A stretch of DNA of 64,000 bases from Danxiaibacter flavus (GCF_041060425.1 NZ_JAULBC010000008.1:431925-495924); one strand, 5' to 3'. Positions 17,838 through 26,448 are shown, counted from the stretch's first letter. Translations and numbers: made by a program. Notes: a model not told the origin generated them from the sequence alone.

Positions 17838-18905
17838 CTACTTCATCCTATACACCGGCTTCGGATATCCCGGTTTAAAGCTCGCGGTGTTTTCCATCCT
17901 TATGCTGCATTTGCAGAGAACTTCAGTGTTGCGGACAGCCTTCCACAATAAATGTTTTAGTATAGCGGGTTCTGTTTGTACTCTTGCGTTAACAAGCAAT
18001 GAAGCGTCCTTGTTTGCGGCGGACTCATCAAAAAGATGCTCAGTTTCTGTATGAACTGAAGTGAGACTGTATTTGTTTTTTCCATTTAGGAGTAGCTTAA
18101 GGTGACCAATGGTCAGATGGTTTTCCTCAATTAATCTTCGTAAGGTTTTTATAAACACATTTACGCAATGAATAGCATTAAATGCCGGAGCTGAAAACTC
18201 AAGATCTGTGTCCAGCCACGCCAGTTTAGATTCACCTTCGCCATATATATCATAATCTATATCGGTTGATACCGGCGCATCATACAAGCCCTTTGTGTTA
18301 ATAACGTTTAACCATTCCTGAACACTGGCTTCGGAAAAAGAATTTTGATATAATATCGTCTTGTTTGGATAATGATCTTTTACATACTGGCTTACTGATT
18401 GAAGCATTTTTGCATCAGCAAGGTCAACTTTGTTTATAACAATAACCAAAGCTTCTTCCAGTTGCTTATTGTAAATGTATTTTACAGAAGCATCAAACAA
18501 GGGCAGCTTTTGTATAAACAGCAAATGGAACAAACGCACATCTACAAACGTAGACAGCGTAACATCAACGTTCTCTTTATTACTGCGCAATGGCTTAAGT
18601 ACAGTTGCTACTATATCGGTGCACGAGCCAACAGCTTCTGCGAAAATAGTTTCCGGCTGTTCGCTGGTTTCAAATGATGTGATGCTGCTATTAAGATCGT
18701 GGTAATTGCAGCAAAAGCAGCCGTTGATTATTTTTCTGTTAGGAATTGAAAGGCTATTGAAGAAATTGCTATCGACTAGTTGTATGCCCTGGTCGTTAGA
18801 GATAACACCAACACTGATATCTTTTTCTTGTAATTGTTTACAAGCTTGTTGTATGGCGGTAGTTTTTCCACTTCCCAAAAAGCCACTAAGTAAATGTATT
18901 TTCAT
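17838..18905 (-). CDS. CobW/COG0523-type G3E GTPase (metal chaperone family)
   Basis: 355 aa. The P-loop is GFLGSGKTTAIQ at residues 8-19. The metal-binding CxCC motif lies in GCFCCN near residue 63, and the guanine-specificity motif NKVDLAD near residue 157. The C-terminal half is the divergent CobW-C part. Members deliver Zn, Co or Ni to target proteins using GTP hydrolysis. An FKBP/SlyD-like protein with a Cys/His tail is encoded 144 bases upstream on the same strand, which hints at a shared metal-handling role. The metal is not predictable here. Confidence 0.85.
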   Translation of the reverse strand: MKIHLLSGFLGSGKTTAIQQACKQLQEKDISVGVISNDQGIQLVDSNFFNSLSIPNRKIINGCFCCNYHDLNSSITSFETSEQPETIFAEAVGSCTDIVATVLKPLRSNKENVDVTLSTFVDVRLFHLLFIQKLPLFDASVKYIYNKQLEEALVIVINKVDLADAKMLQSVSQYVKDHYPNKTILYQNSFSEASVQEWLNVINTKGLYDAPVSTDIDYDIYGEGESKLAWLDTDLEFSAPAFNAIHCVNVFIKTLRRLIEENHLTIGHLKLLLNGKNKYSLTSVHTETEHLFDESAANKDASLLVNARVQTEPAILKHLLWKAVRNTEVLCKCSIRMENTASFKPGYPKPVYRMK

Positions 18906-19049
18906 TTGTTTGCACAGAGGTTAGGTTTACATAGGTACTGCTCAAATTTCGTCCTTTTTGTTAGTTTCCGGTGCTGGCAATTTATTATAAAATTTTTATT
19001 TTTTCGTAACTGATATGTACGGATATCTGTACTATGCAACATCATCTGT

Positions 19050-19406
19050 TCAGCCGATTGTGTTTGGGGCGTTATAACATGAACAATGTTCATCGCAATC
19101 ATCACCGTTTGAAGGAAAAGGATAACCGAGGATAACTTCTTCGGTAAGCGCAGGTCTTATATGCTCAATGAACACTTCAAAAGTATAATCATCGTCTGCA
19201 GCGCTATGCGCTTTCTCAAGGTAAACCGTTTTTTTATCTCCTATATGTAATCCGCTGAGCTGTGATTGCAATATGATTGAAATACTGTCTGTTCCATGCA
19301 AAAACTGCACCGGAGTACCATCCATGGTGTTTTCAAGAATTTCTTTATTGGAGTTCTTCATGATGTACCGCATTGTAACCACCATGTTTTCGGCTACGCA
19401 AATCAT
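19050..19406 (-). CDS. FKBP/SlyD-like peptidyl-prolyl isomerase with Cys/His tail
   Basis: 118 aa. The region from MRYIMKNSNKEILENT through GTPVQFLHGTDSISIILQSQ and GLHIGDKKTVYLEKAHSA matches the N-terminal FKBP half of SlyD-type isomerases (compare the YLHG, LEG and VGDK landmarks). The tail DCDEHCSC is a short metal-binding-like cluster reminiscent of SlyD's Cys/His-rich end. The ATG overlaps the stop of the upstream GH116 catalytic gene as ATGA, so translation is coupled. The start might instead be one of the internal Met codons (Met-8 or Met-12). It is shorter than typical SlyD and may lack the insert-in-flap domain. Confidence 0.65.
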   Translation of the reverse strand: MICVAENMVVTMRYIMKNSNKEILENTMDGTPVQFLHGTDSISIILQSQLSGLHIGDKKTVYLEKAHSAADDDYTFEVFIEHIRPALTEEVILGYPFPSNGDDCDEHCSCYNAPNTIG

Positions 19407-20959
19407 TCGGTAACAATTTTATCGTTGATGATGGTTTTGTCAATATTAATATTTCCGTGACTCACCTTGACAAGAGGTTTTCCGTTTTTTAACGATACTG
19501 TTCCAAAACCTGTGGCTGTTGATATAAAGCATGTGAAGTCTTTGTTTAGCCTGTTATTGATATGTAGTGTTTTGTCTACTGCGTCATATCTTATTCCTGT
19601 AAGTCCTTGCAACAATCCATAACTGGACATAGCCCTTGCATACCAATGTCCGCATTCATATTCATTAAAAGGATTGCGGATGCGTCCATCGTATCTGTCC
19701 CTGCAATACCGTACTATTTCAAGGCCTTCGTTTGGGTTGCCGGAAAGCATAAGATGTGATGCTACCTGGTATTCGATACCCGTCCACACTTCATCACTAT
19801 ATACAAACGGTAAAGAAAGTTTCCCTCCTTTCGGCCATGAGCAAAGCAATAAGCCGCCATCATGGCCCAATGCAAAAGCGGGCCGTTGCGGATTGGCATG
19901 TTCGCTTAAATCTTTTTTAAGATTATACTTGTGTACAGACAGCAAATGACTCTTGATTTTTTTTGCATCTACAATATCATTGATCCCGCACATAGCTCCG
20001 ATCCATGTGCCCAGCACGCCATCACTCAGGCATCCGGTTCCGTATTGATATTTCGGACCTTCTTTTTGCAGGATTGCCACAGCTTCTTCGGAATAATCTC
20101 CTCCAAATGATTGAGCTTTTGCAGGGTTGGGAGCATTCAGTTCTTTATATTCAATATGCTGGAAAAAATATTCACCGTTATATAAATTCGTCTCCAGGTA
20201 TGTTTTGCCTTTGGCATAAAGATCCTCATAACGGGTTACGTCTTTCTGCAGAAATTTACCCATTGCAATAAGAGATTGTAGTGCACCAAGATAAAAGCTG
20301 GTACACATACCATCTGGTCCCCAGAATTCTATATCATACGTGTTATGATGCGGTTCTTCTACAATTCCCTTGCTGCGTGGGTCCCATGTTTTAATGCAAT
20401 AATCCATGCTCATCTTCACCATTGGATAGATCTTGGCCAACCATTCATTGTTGCCGCTTATGCGCCAGTCGCGATGTACTTTCATAATACCTCCAAGTTG
20501 CCCGTCTGCAGCAGCATGGAAATCATGTTTCAACGGACTGATCGGCATGTTGGCTCTAAATCCCTGATGTCCCAATTTGTTCTGGTTCTCACAAAATTCA
20601 GTATTGCGAAGCGATCGCTCCAGTGTTGGAAATAAATGCGGAACAGCCTGGGCATAGTTCCAGACATGCGTGCAGGAGCCATGACAACAACCGCCATCAT
20701 CGCCACAACCTTCCCAGCTCCACAAACGTCCGTCGTATTGACGAAGTACCGTTGGTGACTTAAGAATGGTAAGATTTGCAGCGACTGCTTCAAGCACTTC
20801 GGGTGGTAGTGTTGATGAATAAAAAGCTTCTGTAAACAGTGAGGTCTTTCTGAAAAGATCAGCATAGTTAGTTTTCCAATAATCGGCTACTTCAGTCACA
20901 TTATTAAACCTGCTGCTATACCATGGCTTATAGTTTTTTGCGTCGTTTTTTTTTGCCAT
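19403..20959 (-). CDS. GH116 glycosidase, catalytic half (separate frame)
   Basis: 518 aa. It corresponds to the C-terminal (alpha/alpha)6 catalytic domain of GH116 enzymes (non-lysosomal glucosylceramidase, beta-glucosidase or beta-xylosidase type). Landmarks are WEGCGDDGGCCHGSCTHVWNY, then EEPHHNTYDIEFWGPDG, where the family nucleophile Glu is expected, and YGTGCLSDGVLG, which should hold the acid/base Asp. There is no signal peptide. The frame begins 32 bases before the end of the N-terminal half, in the +1 frame across an A9 run. It is either a frameshifted gene, expressed by slippage, or a coupled two-subunit enzyme. Confidence 0.82.
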   Translation of the reverse strand: MAKKNDAKNYKPWYSSRFNNVTEVADYWKTNYADLFRKTSLFTEAFYSSTLPPEVLEAVAANLTILKSPTVLRQYDGRLWSWEGCGDDGGCCHGSCTHVWNYAQAVPHLFPTLERSLRNTEFCENQNKLGHQGFRANMPISPLKHDFHAAADGQLGGIMKVHRDWRISGNNEWLAKIYPMVKMSMDYCIKTWDPRSKGIVEEPHHNTYDIEFWGPDGMCTSFYLGALQSLIAMGKFLQKDVTRYEDLYAKGKTYLETNLYNGEYFFQHIEYKELNAPNPAKAQSFGGDYSEEAVAILQKEGPKYQYGTGCLSDGVLGTWIGAMCGINDIVDAKKIKSHLLSVHKYNLKKDLSEHANPQRPAFALGHDGGLLLCSWPKGGKLSLPFVYSDEVWTGIEYQVASHLMLSGNPNEGLEIVRYCRDRYDGRIRNPFNEYECGHWYARAMSSYGLLQGLTGIRYDAVDKTLHINNRLNKDFTCFISTATGFGTVSLKNGKPLVKVSHGNINIDKTIINDKIVTE

Positions 20960-22037
20960 TTTTCACACCCAGATCTTCCGGGGAAGCGCAACATCCGCTG
21001 TTGGGATCGCAGTCTTTTTTCTCATCCGGCACAATATCTCCAACATGCAAATCTGATTCGGGAACATACCATGTCATGTATAAACGGATCGTTTTACGCT
21101 CACCTGGTTTTAAGTTTAGAGGAACATACAACGACGCGCCCGGTGCGTCTTTTTCAACCGGCGCAGTCGATTTTGCAGATCCGTTTTTTACGGCATTCCA
21201 TGCCATTGTAAGTGGATCCCACCAGCCGCCGCGAAACCAGCAGTGATCAACAATTGTGTTGCCGTCGTCAGTAAAAATCGCAAAGCTTGCCTGTAAGTGA
21301 GGCTTCTCGGCAGTAGCAGTTTGTTGCAGAACAAATCCATTCTGAATGGACGAGATCATGTTTTGGCCTTCATTGTCTGCAGCGAGAAAATTCTTTGTGT
21401 TATAAGAAAAGACGGCCTCTATACTGGTTGCCGATTTGTTGGTAAATGTATATTCCAGCGCGCCTGCGGGTAATGAAGAGTTGTCTTCATCTGTTGGAAT
21501 AAAAGGGCTCCATCCTTTTATTTCAACGGATAACGGAATATCAGTATCTGATAACCGGGTGGTGCCAAACGGAAAACGGGCAATGAATTCGCAATTCGTG
21601 AAGCGAGGCAGTCCGAAAGTAGTGCCTGTAGCGCCGTTGCCTGTACCACGTTGTCCGAAAAACTTCCACTGCGGAACAGGCCCTTCAATCACCTTGCTGG
21701 CATTGTTGAGGTTCTTTACATGAATCGCGGCAAACATGGAAGGTTCATTATAGATATCCGGTTTATTGCGAACGCTCATGTGTGAGATGGCTCCGGTTCC
21801 TTCCATGCAAAACATACCCGCCCCCAAACCACCAATAGGAAAAGCTACTCTGTTCAGATGATCGCCTTTATAAACACCATTGTAAGAACGCTTGTCCGTC
21901 GCTTGCTGATCTTTATTCCGGTCGTCTTTTTCTGTAAGTGTTTCTTCTGAAAATAATGTGGTAGGAGCAATTGTGGCGCCAATGCCGCCCAATGCGATTT
22001 TCTTAAGGAAAGAACGCCTTTTGTTTTTTTCTTCCAT
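20928..22037 (-). CDS. GH116 glycosidase, N-terminal half with Tat signal
   Basis: 369 aa. A twin-arginine signal is visible at the start (KRRSFLKK followed by IALGGIGATIAP). The beta-sandwich domain that precedes the catalytic domain in GH116 proteins follows, with FPIGGLGAGMFCMEGTGAIS and WFRGGWWDPLTMAWN. The C-terminus is an unnatural basic tail (GKKKRRKKL) read through A9 (20946-20954 on the plus strand as T9). Removing one A joins it in frame to the catalytic half. The combined length, about 880 aa, fits single-chain bacterial GH116 enzymes. The export signal is only on this half. Confidence 0.82.
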   Translation of the reverse strand: MEEKNKRRSFLKKIALGGIGATIAPTTLFSEETLTEKDDRNKDQQATDKRSYNGVYKGDHLNRVAFPIGGLGAGMFCMEGTGAISHMSVRNKPDIYNEPSMFAAIHVKNLNNASKVIEGPVPQWKFFGQRGTGNGATGTTFGLPRFTNCEFIARFPFGTTRLSDTDIPLSVEIKGWSPFIPTDEDNSSLPAGALEYTFTNKSATSIEAVFSYNTKNFLAADNEGQNMISSIQNGFVLQQTATAEKPHLQASFAIFTDDGNTIVDHCWFRGGWWDPLTMAWNAVKNGSAKSTAPVEKDAPGASLYVPLNLKPGERKTIRLYMTWYVPESDLHVGDIVPDEKKDCDPNSGCCASPEDLGVKNGKKKRRKKL

Positions 22038-22115
22038 GGCAATTGTTTGTTAAGGCTGCAGGTCAGCAGCAGGATGCTATGGTACAAGTTAAGGATTTAT
22101 TTTCACCGGCAGTAT

Positions 22116-22250
22116 GGTTTCTCGCAGCGAGCGCAAAGAAGCGGCGGCGCAGTGGTTCTACGTTATAAGTTTTACGTTGTACGTTTAAGCCCTGTGAAGC
22201 AAAGTAGGTGATATTGGTTTCTCGCAACGGGCGCAAAGAAGCGGCGGCGC
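22116..22250. repeat. 35-bp direct repeats flanking an ACGTTAT heptamer tract
   Basis: Copies at 22116-22150 and 22216-22250 (GGTTTCTCGC to GCGGCGGCGC) differ at two or three positions and are exactly 100 bases apart. Between them lie four heptamers (ACGTTAT, AAGTTTT, ACGTTGT, ACGTTTA; 22160-22187). The region is a divergent intergenic gap (22038-22478). Confidence 0.8.
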
Positions 22251-22310
22251 GACGAAATGGAAACACGAAGGCTCCAAGGACTCTAAGAAGCACAAAGGTT
22301 TTTTAGTTCT

Positions 22311-22445
22311 AAGCTTTGAGCTTTAGGCTTTAAGCTTAGCCCGCAATTTTCACGGCAAAAAACGCAGTGTGCCGTTGGTGCCGTATTGTCCCCGTGGTAA
22401 AAACAACGCAGTGTATCGTTAGTGCCGCAGTGCCTCCGTGGTTTT
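22311..22445. repeat. AAGCTTT heptamers followed by a 45-bp-period direct repeat
   Basis: AAGCTTT, GAGCTTT, AGGCTTT, AAGCTTA lie at 22311-22338. Two diverged copies of a block starting AACGCAGTGT and ending CCGTGG follow at about 22359 and 22404. The acyltransferase promoter comes immediately after. Confidence 0.7.
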
Positions 22446-22453
22446 AAAACCGC

Positions 22454-22461
22454 TATATTTG
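22454..22461 (+). promoter_or_regulatory. -7 promoter element of the acyltransferase gene
   Basis: TATATTTG matches TAnnTTTG. Initiation near 22465 excludes the in-frame upstream start at 22422 and supports the ATG at 22479. Confidence 0.6.
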
Positions 22462-22478
22462 CGGATTATTTGCCGCGT

Positions 22479-23360
22479 ATGTATTATGTTGTTTACGGGT
22501 TATTGTATCTGTTTTCTCTTTTGCCTTTCTGGTTCATGTATCTGTTAAGCGACGGTATTTATTTACTGCTTTATTACGTAATAAAATATCGAAGGGATGT
22601 GGTGATGGGCAATCTTGCGGTTGCCTTCCCTGACAAGAGTGAAGAGGAGCGAGTTAAAATTGCAAAAGAGTTTTATAAATCTTTTGTCGACCAATTTATT
22701 GAAACCGTTAAAATGCTTTCCATGTCCCGGAAAGAATTGGATAAGCGTTTTACATCCGATTATCATGTAGTTAATGATCTGTATTCAACGGGAAAGAACA
22801 TTCAATTTCACCTGGGGCATTGCTTCAACTGGGAATATGCAACGCTGGCTTTTTCTGCAAATATCACATACCCGCTGGTTACTGTTTACATGCCGATTCA
22901 GAATAAAATATTCAACAAGATCTTCTATGACATGAGATCGAGGTTTGGCGGAAAGCTTGTTGCTGCAACAGATTTCAGGAATGAATTCCGCCAATACTCG
23001 CGTGGCAGATTTGGTTTAGCGCTTGTTGCAGATCAAAGTCCCGGAGGTGCTGAGCATGCATACTGGACAAACTTTTTTGGACGTATGACAGCCTTTGTTC
23101 CGGGTCCGGAAAAAGGCGCAAAATTGAACAACACTGCCATTATAATGGCCGGGATAAAAAAGAAAAAAAGAGGCTATTACCATTGCGAGCTGAAGCTGTT
23201 GACAATGGAACCAAGGTCATTGCCCAACGGCGAAATCACAAGAGAAATGATCAGGTTTATTGAAGATGGAATTCGCGAACAACCTTCCAATTATTTGTGG
23301 AGCCATAAGCGATGGAAAATTCCTTTTGACCAGGAGAAGTTTGGGCACCTGGTTGTTTAG
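22479..23360 (+). CDS. LpxL/HtrB-family lysophospholipid/lipid A acyltransferase
   Basis: 293 aa from the ATG at 22479. One N-terminal membrane helix (LYLFSLLPFWFMYLLSDGIY) precedes the acyltransferase domain. The catalytic motif HLGHCFNWE fits the family's H-x4-D/E pattern, and VADQSPGG follows about 75 residues later as in LpxL-type enzymes. It probably adds a secondary acyl chain to lipid A or a related lipid at the inner membrane. An upstream in-frame start adds 19 residues but would lie before the predicted transcript start. An octamer repeat begins six bases after the stop. Confidence 0.85.
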   Translation: MYYVVYGLLYLFSLLPFWFMYLLSDGIYLLLYYVIKYRRDVVMGNLAVAFPDKSEEERVKIAKEFYKSFVDQFIETVKMLSMSRKELDKRFTSDYHVVNDLYSTGKNIQFHLGHCFNWEYATLAFSANITYPLVTVYMPIQNKIFNKIFYDMRSRFGGKLVAATDFRNEFRQYSRGRFGLALVADQSPGGAEHAYWTNFFGRMTAFVPGPEKGAKLNNTAIIMAGIKKKKRGYYHCELKLLTMEPRSLPNGEITREMIRFIEDGIREQPSNYLWSHKRWKIPFDQEKFGHLVV

Positions 23361-23366
23361 AAGACA

Positions 23367-23479
23367 GTAAGATAGTAAGATAGTAAGACCGTAAGATGGT
23401 AAGACCGTAAGATGGTAAGACCGTAAGATGGTAAGACCGTAAGACATGTAAGACCTGTAAGATTGTAAGACGTGTAAGA
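23367..23479. repeat. Tandem octamer tract, GTAAGACC/GTAAGATG family
   Basis: Ten 8-base units in register. From about 23383, GTAAGACC and GTAAGATG alternate as a higher-order 16-mer. Then come 8-9-base variants (TGTAAGAC, CTGTAAGA). The tract starts six bases after the acyltransferase stop. Confidence 0.95.
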
Positions 23480-23626
23480 ATTTTGAAGAAGGATAGGATG
23501 TGAAGAATAAGAAAAAAGAAAAGCTGAATAGATGTTTGAGAAACTGGTCCATTCAGCTTTTTTATTTGTAAGAAAGATATTTTTTTAGCTATTGTAAATT
23601 AGCGATCTAAAAGCCAAACGGCTCAT

Positions 23627-23715
23627 ACCTCATATCCTATACCTCATACCTGAAACCTGATACCTGACACCTTGCTCCACAGCTAAAAGCTGATAGCTGA
23701 CAGCTCACAGCTAAT
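23627..23715. repeat. Heptamer tracts ACCTGAT and AGCTGAC, the second containing a stop codon
   Basis: Six units of the ACCTCAT/ACCTGAT type (23627-23668) precede five of the AGCTAAA/AGCTGAC type (23681-23715). The last unit supplies the TAG stop of the minus-strand MBL-rhodanese gene. With the octamers on the left they fill the 350-bp convergent gap. Confidence 0.92.
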
Positions 23716-25123
23716 TCAGCGCAGACGCACTTTTTTCAATCTGCAATGATGGAATTTCTTTGAGTGCATTGAACCCGCCTAACACATTTCTTAAGTTGTG
23801 AATGCCCTGGCGCTTAATTAATGAAGCCGCAATTACGCTTCTGTAGCCGCTTTGGCAATGAATATACAGGTTGTCATCATCATTGATGTTTGCCATACTT
23901 CCGGGATCAGTAAGATTGCTTAATGGAATGTTTACAGCTTCTTTTATGTGGCTTTCATCATATTCAATTTCCCTTCTCACATCTACCAGTACAAGGCGCT
24001 CATCAAACGGAATATCCATCGCAACTTCATCGGCTTCAACCTCAATAATCATGTCGATGGGCTCGCCAGCTTTTTGCCATGCTTCAAATCCACCGTCGAG
24101 ATATCCCTCCAGTTTGTCAAATCCAACTCTTGCAAGACGTATGGCTGTTTCTTTTTCTTTACCCGGATCAGTTACCAACACAATGGATTTATCAAAAGGC
24201 AACAAACTTCCAGCCCACTCTGCAAAGCGGCCTTCAAGACCAATGAAGATTGAACCTGGGATAAATGCTGCTGTGAACAGGGCTGACTGACGCGTGTCCA
24301 CCAGAACGGTATGATCATTTGCCAGCTTTTCTTTCAACTGATCAACTGATAGTGGTGTTAATGCTGCTTCAAGAATTGTATCAAGTTCCTGGTAGCCTTC
24401 TTTATTTATTTTAGCGTTGATCGGGAAATATTGTGGAGGTGTGTCCAGACCTTCAGTTACAGCCTTGATAAAATCTTCTTTTGACTGTGCCTTCAATGCA
24501 TAGTTGGTTTGTTTTTCCTCACCAATGGTGCTTTGTGTATTAGGCCCCAGATTTTTGCCGCAACTGCTTCCTGGCCCGTGAGCAGGATAAACAATTACGT
24601 CGTCATTCAAAGGAACAATTTTGCTTTGAAGGCTATCGTAAAGCATCCCGGCAAGATCGACAGTAGTAAGTGATTCGCCTTTCTGTGCAAGATCAGGGCG
24701 GCCAACATCACCAACAAATAACGTGTCGCCAGTGAAAACAGCGTGCTGCTTACCGTTTTCATCTAAAAGAAGGAAACAGGTACTTTCCAGTGTATGTCCT
24801 GGTGTATGCAGAATTTTAATGGAAAGTTTACCCAAAGCAAATACTTCTCCATCCTTGGCAAGATGAAATGGAAAGTTAGCACGGGTGTCGGGGCCATAAA
24901 TAATGGTAGCCCCGGTTGCCTTGCTTAAATCAATATGACCGCTAACAAAGTCTGCATGAAAATGGGTTTCAAAAATGTACTTTATCTCAGCGCCGCGTTG
25001 TTTAGCCAGTTGAATGTACTCCTCTACATCTCTCATTGGATCTATAATCGCCGCTACTCCTTCGCTTTCAATGTAATAGGCCGCTTCACTAAGACAGTTG
25101 GTGTACAATTGTTGAATATGCAT
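23711..25123 (-). CDS. Persulfide dioxygenase-like MBL protein with two rhodanese domains
   Basis: 470 aa. The N-terminal metallo-beta-lactamase domain is of ETHE1/CstB type with THFHADFVSGH, HTPGHTLEST and FTGDTLFVGDVGRPD. These enzymes oxidise glutathione or coenzyme A persulfides with one iron. Rhodanese domain 1 (about 265-355) has no Cys in its active-site loop (TDPGKEKE), so it is probably structural. Domain 2 (about 375-460) keeps CQSGYRS with the catalytic Cys. It is likely a sulfide or persulfide detoxification enzyme in the cytoplasm. An ArsR regulator lies directly upstream, and it has its own -7 element. Confidence 0.9.
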   Translation of the reverse strand: MHIQQLYTNCLSEAAYYIESEGVAAIIDPMRDVEEYIQLAKQRGAEIKYIFETHFHADFVSGHIDLSKATGATIIYGPDTRANFPFHLAKDGEVFALGKLSIKILHTPGHTLESTCFLLLDENGKQHAVFTGDTLFVGDVGRPDLAQKGESLTTVDLAGMLYDSLQSKIVPLNDDVIVYPAHGPGSSCGKNLGPNTQSTIGEEKQTNYALKAQSKEDFIKAVTEGLDTPPQYFPINAKINKEGYQELDTILEAALTPLSVDQLKEKLANDHTVLVDTRQSALFTAAFIPGSIFIGLEGRFAEWAGSLLPFDKSIVLVTDPGKEKETAIRLARVGFDKLEGYLDGGFEAWQKAGEPIDMIIEVEADEVAMDIPFDERLVLVDVRREIEYDESHIKEAVNIPLSNLTDPGSMANINDDDNLYIHCQSGYRSVIAASLIKRQGIHNLRNVLGGFNALKEIPSLQIEKSASALN

Positions 25124-25137
25124 GTAAAAAATTTTGG

Positions 25138-25145
25138 CAAAGATA
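25138..25145 (-). promoter_or_regulatory. -7 promoter element of the MBL-rhodanese gene
   Basis: CAAAGATA on the plus strand reads TATCTTTG on the minus strand. Initiation near 25134 leaves a leader of about 10 bases. A small inverted repeat TCGC-N5-GCGA at 25233-25245 is a possible operator. Confidence 0.6.
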
Positions 25146-25306
25146 CTTTAAGTACGTTTTGCCACTTGCAACAAAGTCATAAAGAAAGGACGTGGGTACG
25201 ATTTATTTAAACTTCTGTTGCTAGTAAAAACATCGCATTTAGCGATTGATTATATGCTGAAAAAAGCTGTTTATGCAGATCAAACGATACGGAAATTGTA
25301 CGGTGT

Positions 25307-25648
25307 TTAGCTTACCAGGTCTTCTACAAACTGGCTCACTTCCTTAACTCTTTCATAGTTAATGTGGTAATAAATGAATTTGCCGTCTCTTTGCGTTGTA
25401 ACAATGCCAGCCCTTCTTAAAATTGCAAGATGCTGAGAGGCTACGGATTGTTCCAGGCGAAGCTTAACGTAAATTTCTGTAACCGTCATTTTCTTATGTT
25501 CATCCAGTAATTTAACCATCTGCTGACGTAGCTTGTGGTTGAGTGCCCTTAGAATCAGAGCAGCTTTTTTCAAGTGCAAATAATCTACCTTAATGCTTTC
25601 TTTGCTTGCCGGGTCATTAATGACAACTGTTTGTGCCGGAGTGTTCAT
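25307..25648 (-). CDS. ArsR-family winged-helix repressor
   Basis: 113 aa. The winged helix reads LRQQMVKLLDEHKKMTVTEIYVKLRLEQSVASQHLAILRRAGIV, with the typical QSxASQHL recognition helix, then the wing TTQRDGKFIYYHI. It contains no cysteine at all. It therefore cannot sense persulfides through a Cys pair as BigR or SqrR do, nor bind metal through Cys. It is upstream of the persulfide dioxygenase gene on the same strand and is its likely regulator. A possible minus-strand -7 element TATCTTTA lies at 25691-25698. Confidence 0.88.
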   Translation of the reverse strand: MNTPAQTVVINDPASKESIKVDYLHLKKAALILRALNHKLRQQMVKLLDEHKKMTVTEIYVKLRLEQSVASQHLAILRRAGIVTTQRDGKFIYYHINYERVKEVSQFVEDLVS

Positions 25649-25758
25649 CAGGTTAAAAATTAATTTTTATAAAATACTAATATGATCGGGTAAAGATATT
25701 ATTATTTTTTCTCAACAATGAATGATCTCAGGCAGAAATGGATTTTTTTAAATTATAT

Positions 25759-26448
25759 TTAATGTTTTTTCTGCAAAACGAAAAAGTCCTTAATGTACTC
25801 GGGAACACTGTAGGCAAGGTCCTGGAATTTTTTGCCCTCAAAAGCTTCATGGGACAGCACCGCCATATCGCCTGCTGTATATATAACGTTGGCAAACAAA
25901 GCATTACTGCTTTTTACAACAGGTTTAAACTTTTCGCTACCATTGCCAAAAAATAAAACTGCCTGATTATCAACATATTCAATAAATGATAATTCATTTA
26001 AAATCATCGCCTGGGGAGGTTCTTTCAACTCAAGCTGGTCATTATACAAACATGTAAAAACTTCCATTCGTCTTGCATCTACCATTGGGCAAAACAACTG
26101 TGGCTTAGGGTGCGTATTTAAGGTTGCATGATTTTTAGCTGCATAAGCCATTATGTATAAAGTGTTTACAAAGACCAATGGTTTGTTCAATGCATAACAA
26201 AGTCCCTTGGCACTGGCTAAGCCAACTCTTAATCCGGTATAACTTCCCGGACCTGAAACAACAGCGATGGCATCGATATCTGCTAATGATTTTTTTGCAT
26301 GATGCATCAGTCGTTGTATTGCCGGTTGCAGGAACGCTGCGTGGTTTTTCTGTTCAGGATTTGTTTCGGTTGCAATCACCTTATCGTCCAATGCGAGACA
26401 AACGAAAGCTTCATCCGAACACGTGTCTATATTTAAAATCAGCGCCAT
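25759..26448 (-). CDS. tsaB: tRNA threonylcarbamoyladenosine biosynthesis protein TsaB
   Basis: 229 aa. ASKHA-fold partner of TsaD in the TsaBDE complex that makes t6A37 of ANN-decoding tRNAs. Visible landmarks are ILNIDTCSDEAFVCLA at the start, HAAFLQPAIQRLM, then VVSGPGSYTGLRVGLASAKGL, the most conserved TsaB motif. Length is standard. It is divergent from ridA. The other t6A genes are not in the window. Confidence 0.94.
   Translation of the reverse strand: MALILNIDTCSDEAFVCLALDDKVIATETNPEQKNHAAFLQPAIQRLMHHAKKSLADIDAIAVVSGPGSYTGLRVGLASAKGLCYALNKPLVFVNTLYIMAYAAKNHATLNTHPKPQLFCPMVDARRMEVFTCLYNDQLELKEPPQAMILNELSFIEYVDNQAVLFFGNGSEKFKPVVKSSNALFANVIYTAGDMAVLSHEAFEGKKFQDLAYSVPEYIKDFFVLQKKH

Noticed and set aside
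18902..19105. 67-codon frame between the GTPase and SlyD-like genes
   Set aside because: It overlaps the end of the FKBP-like gene in another frame and has no motif.
22422..22478. Longer N-terminus for the acyltransferase
   Set aside because: The predicted transcript start (~22465) lies after that start codon, and the added residues are not like the family.
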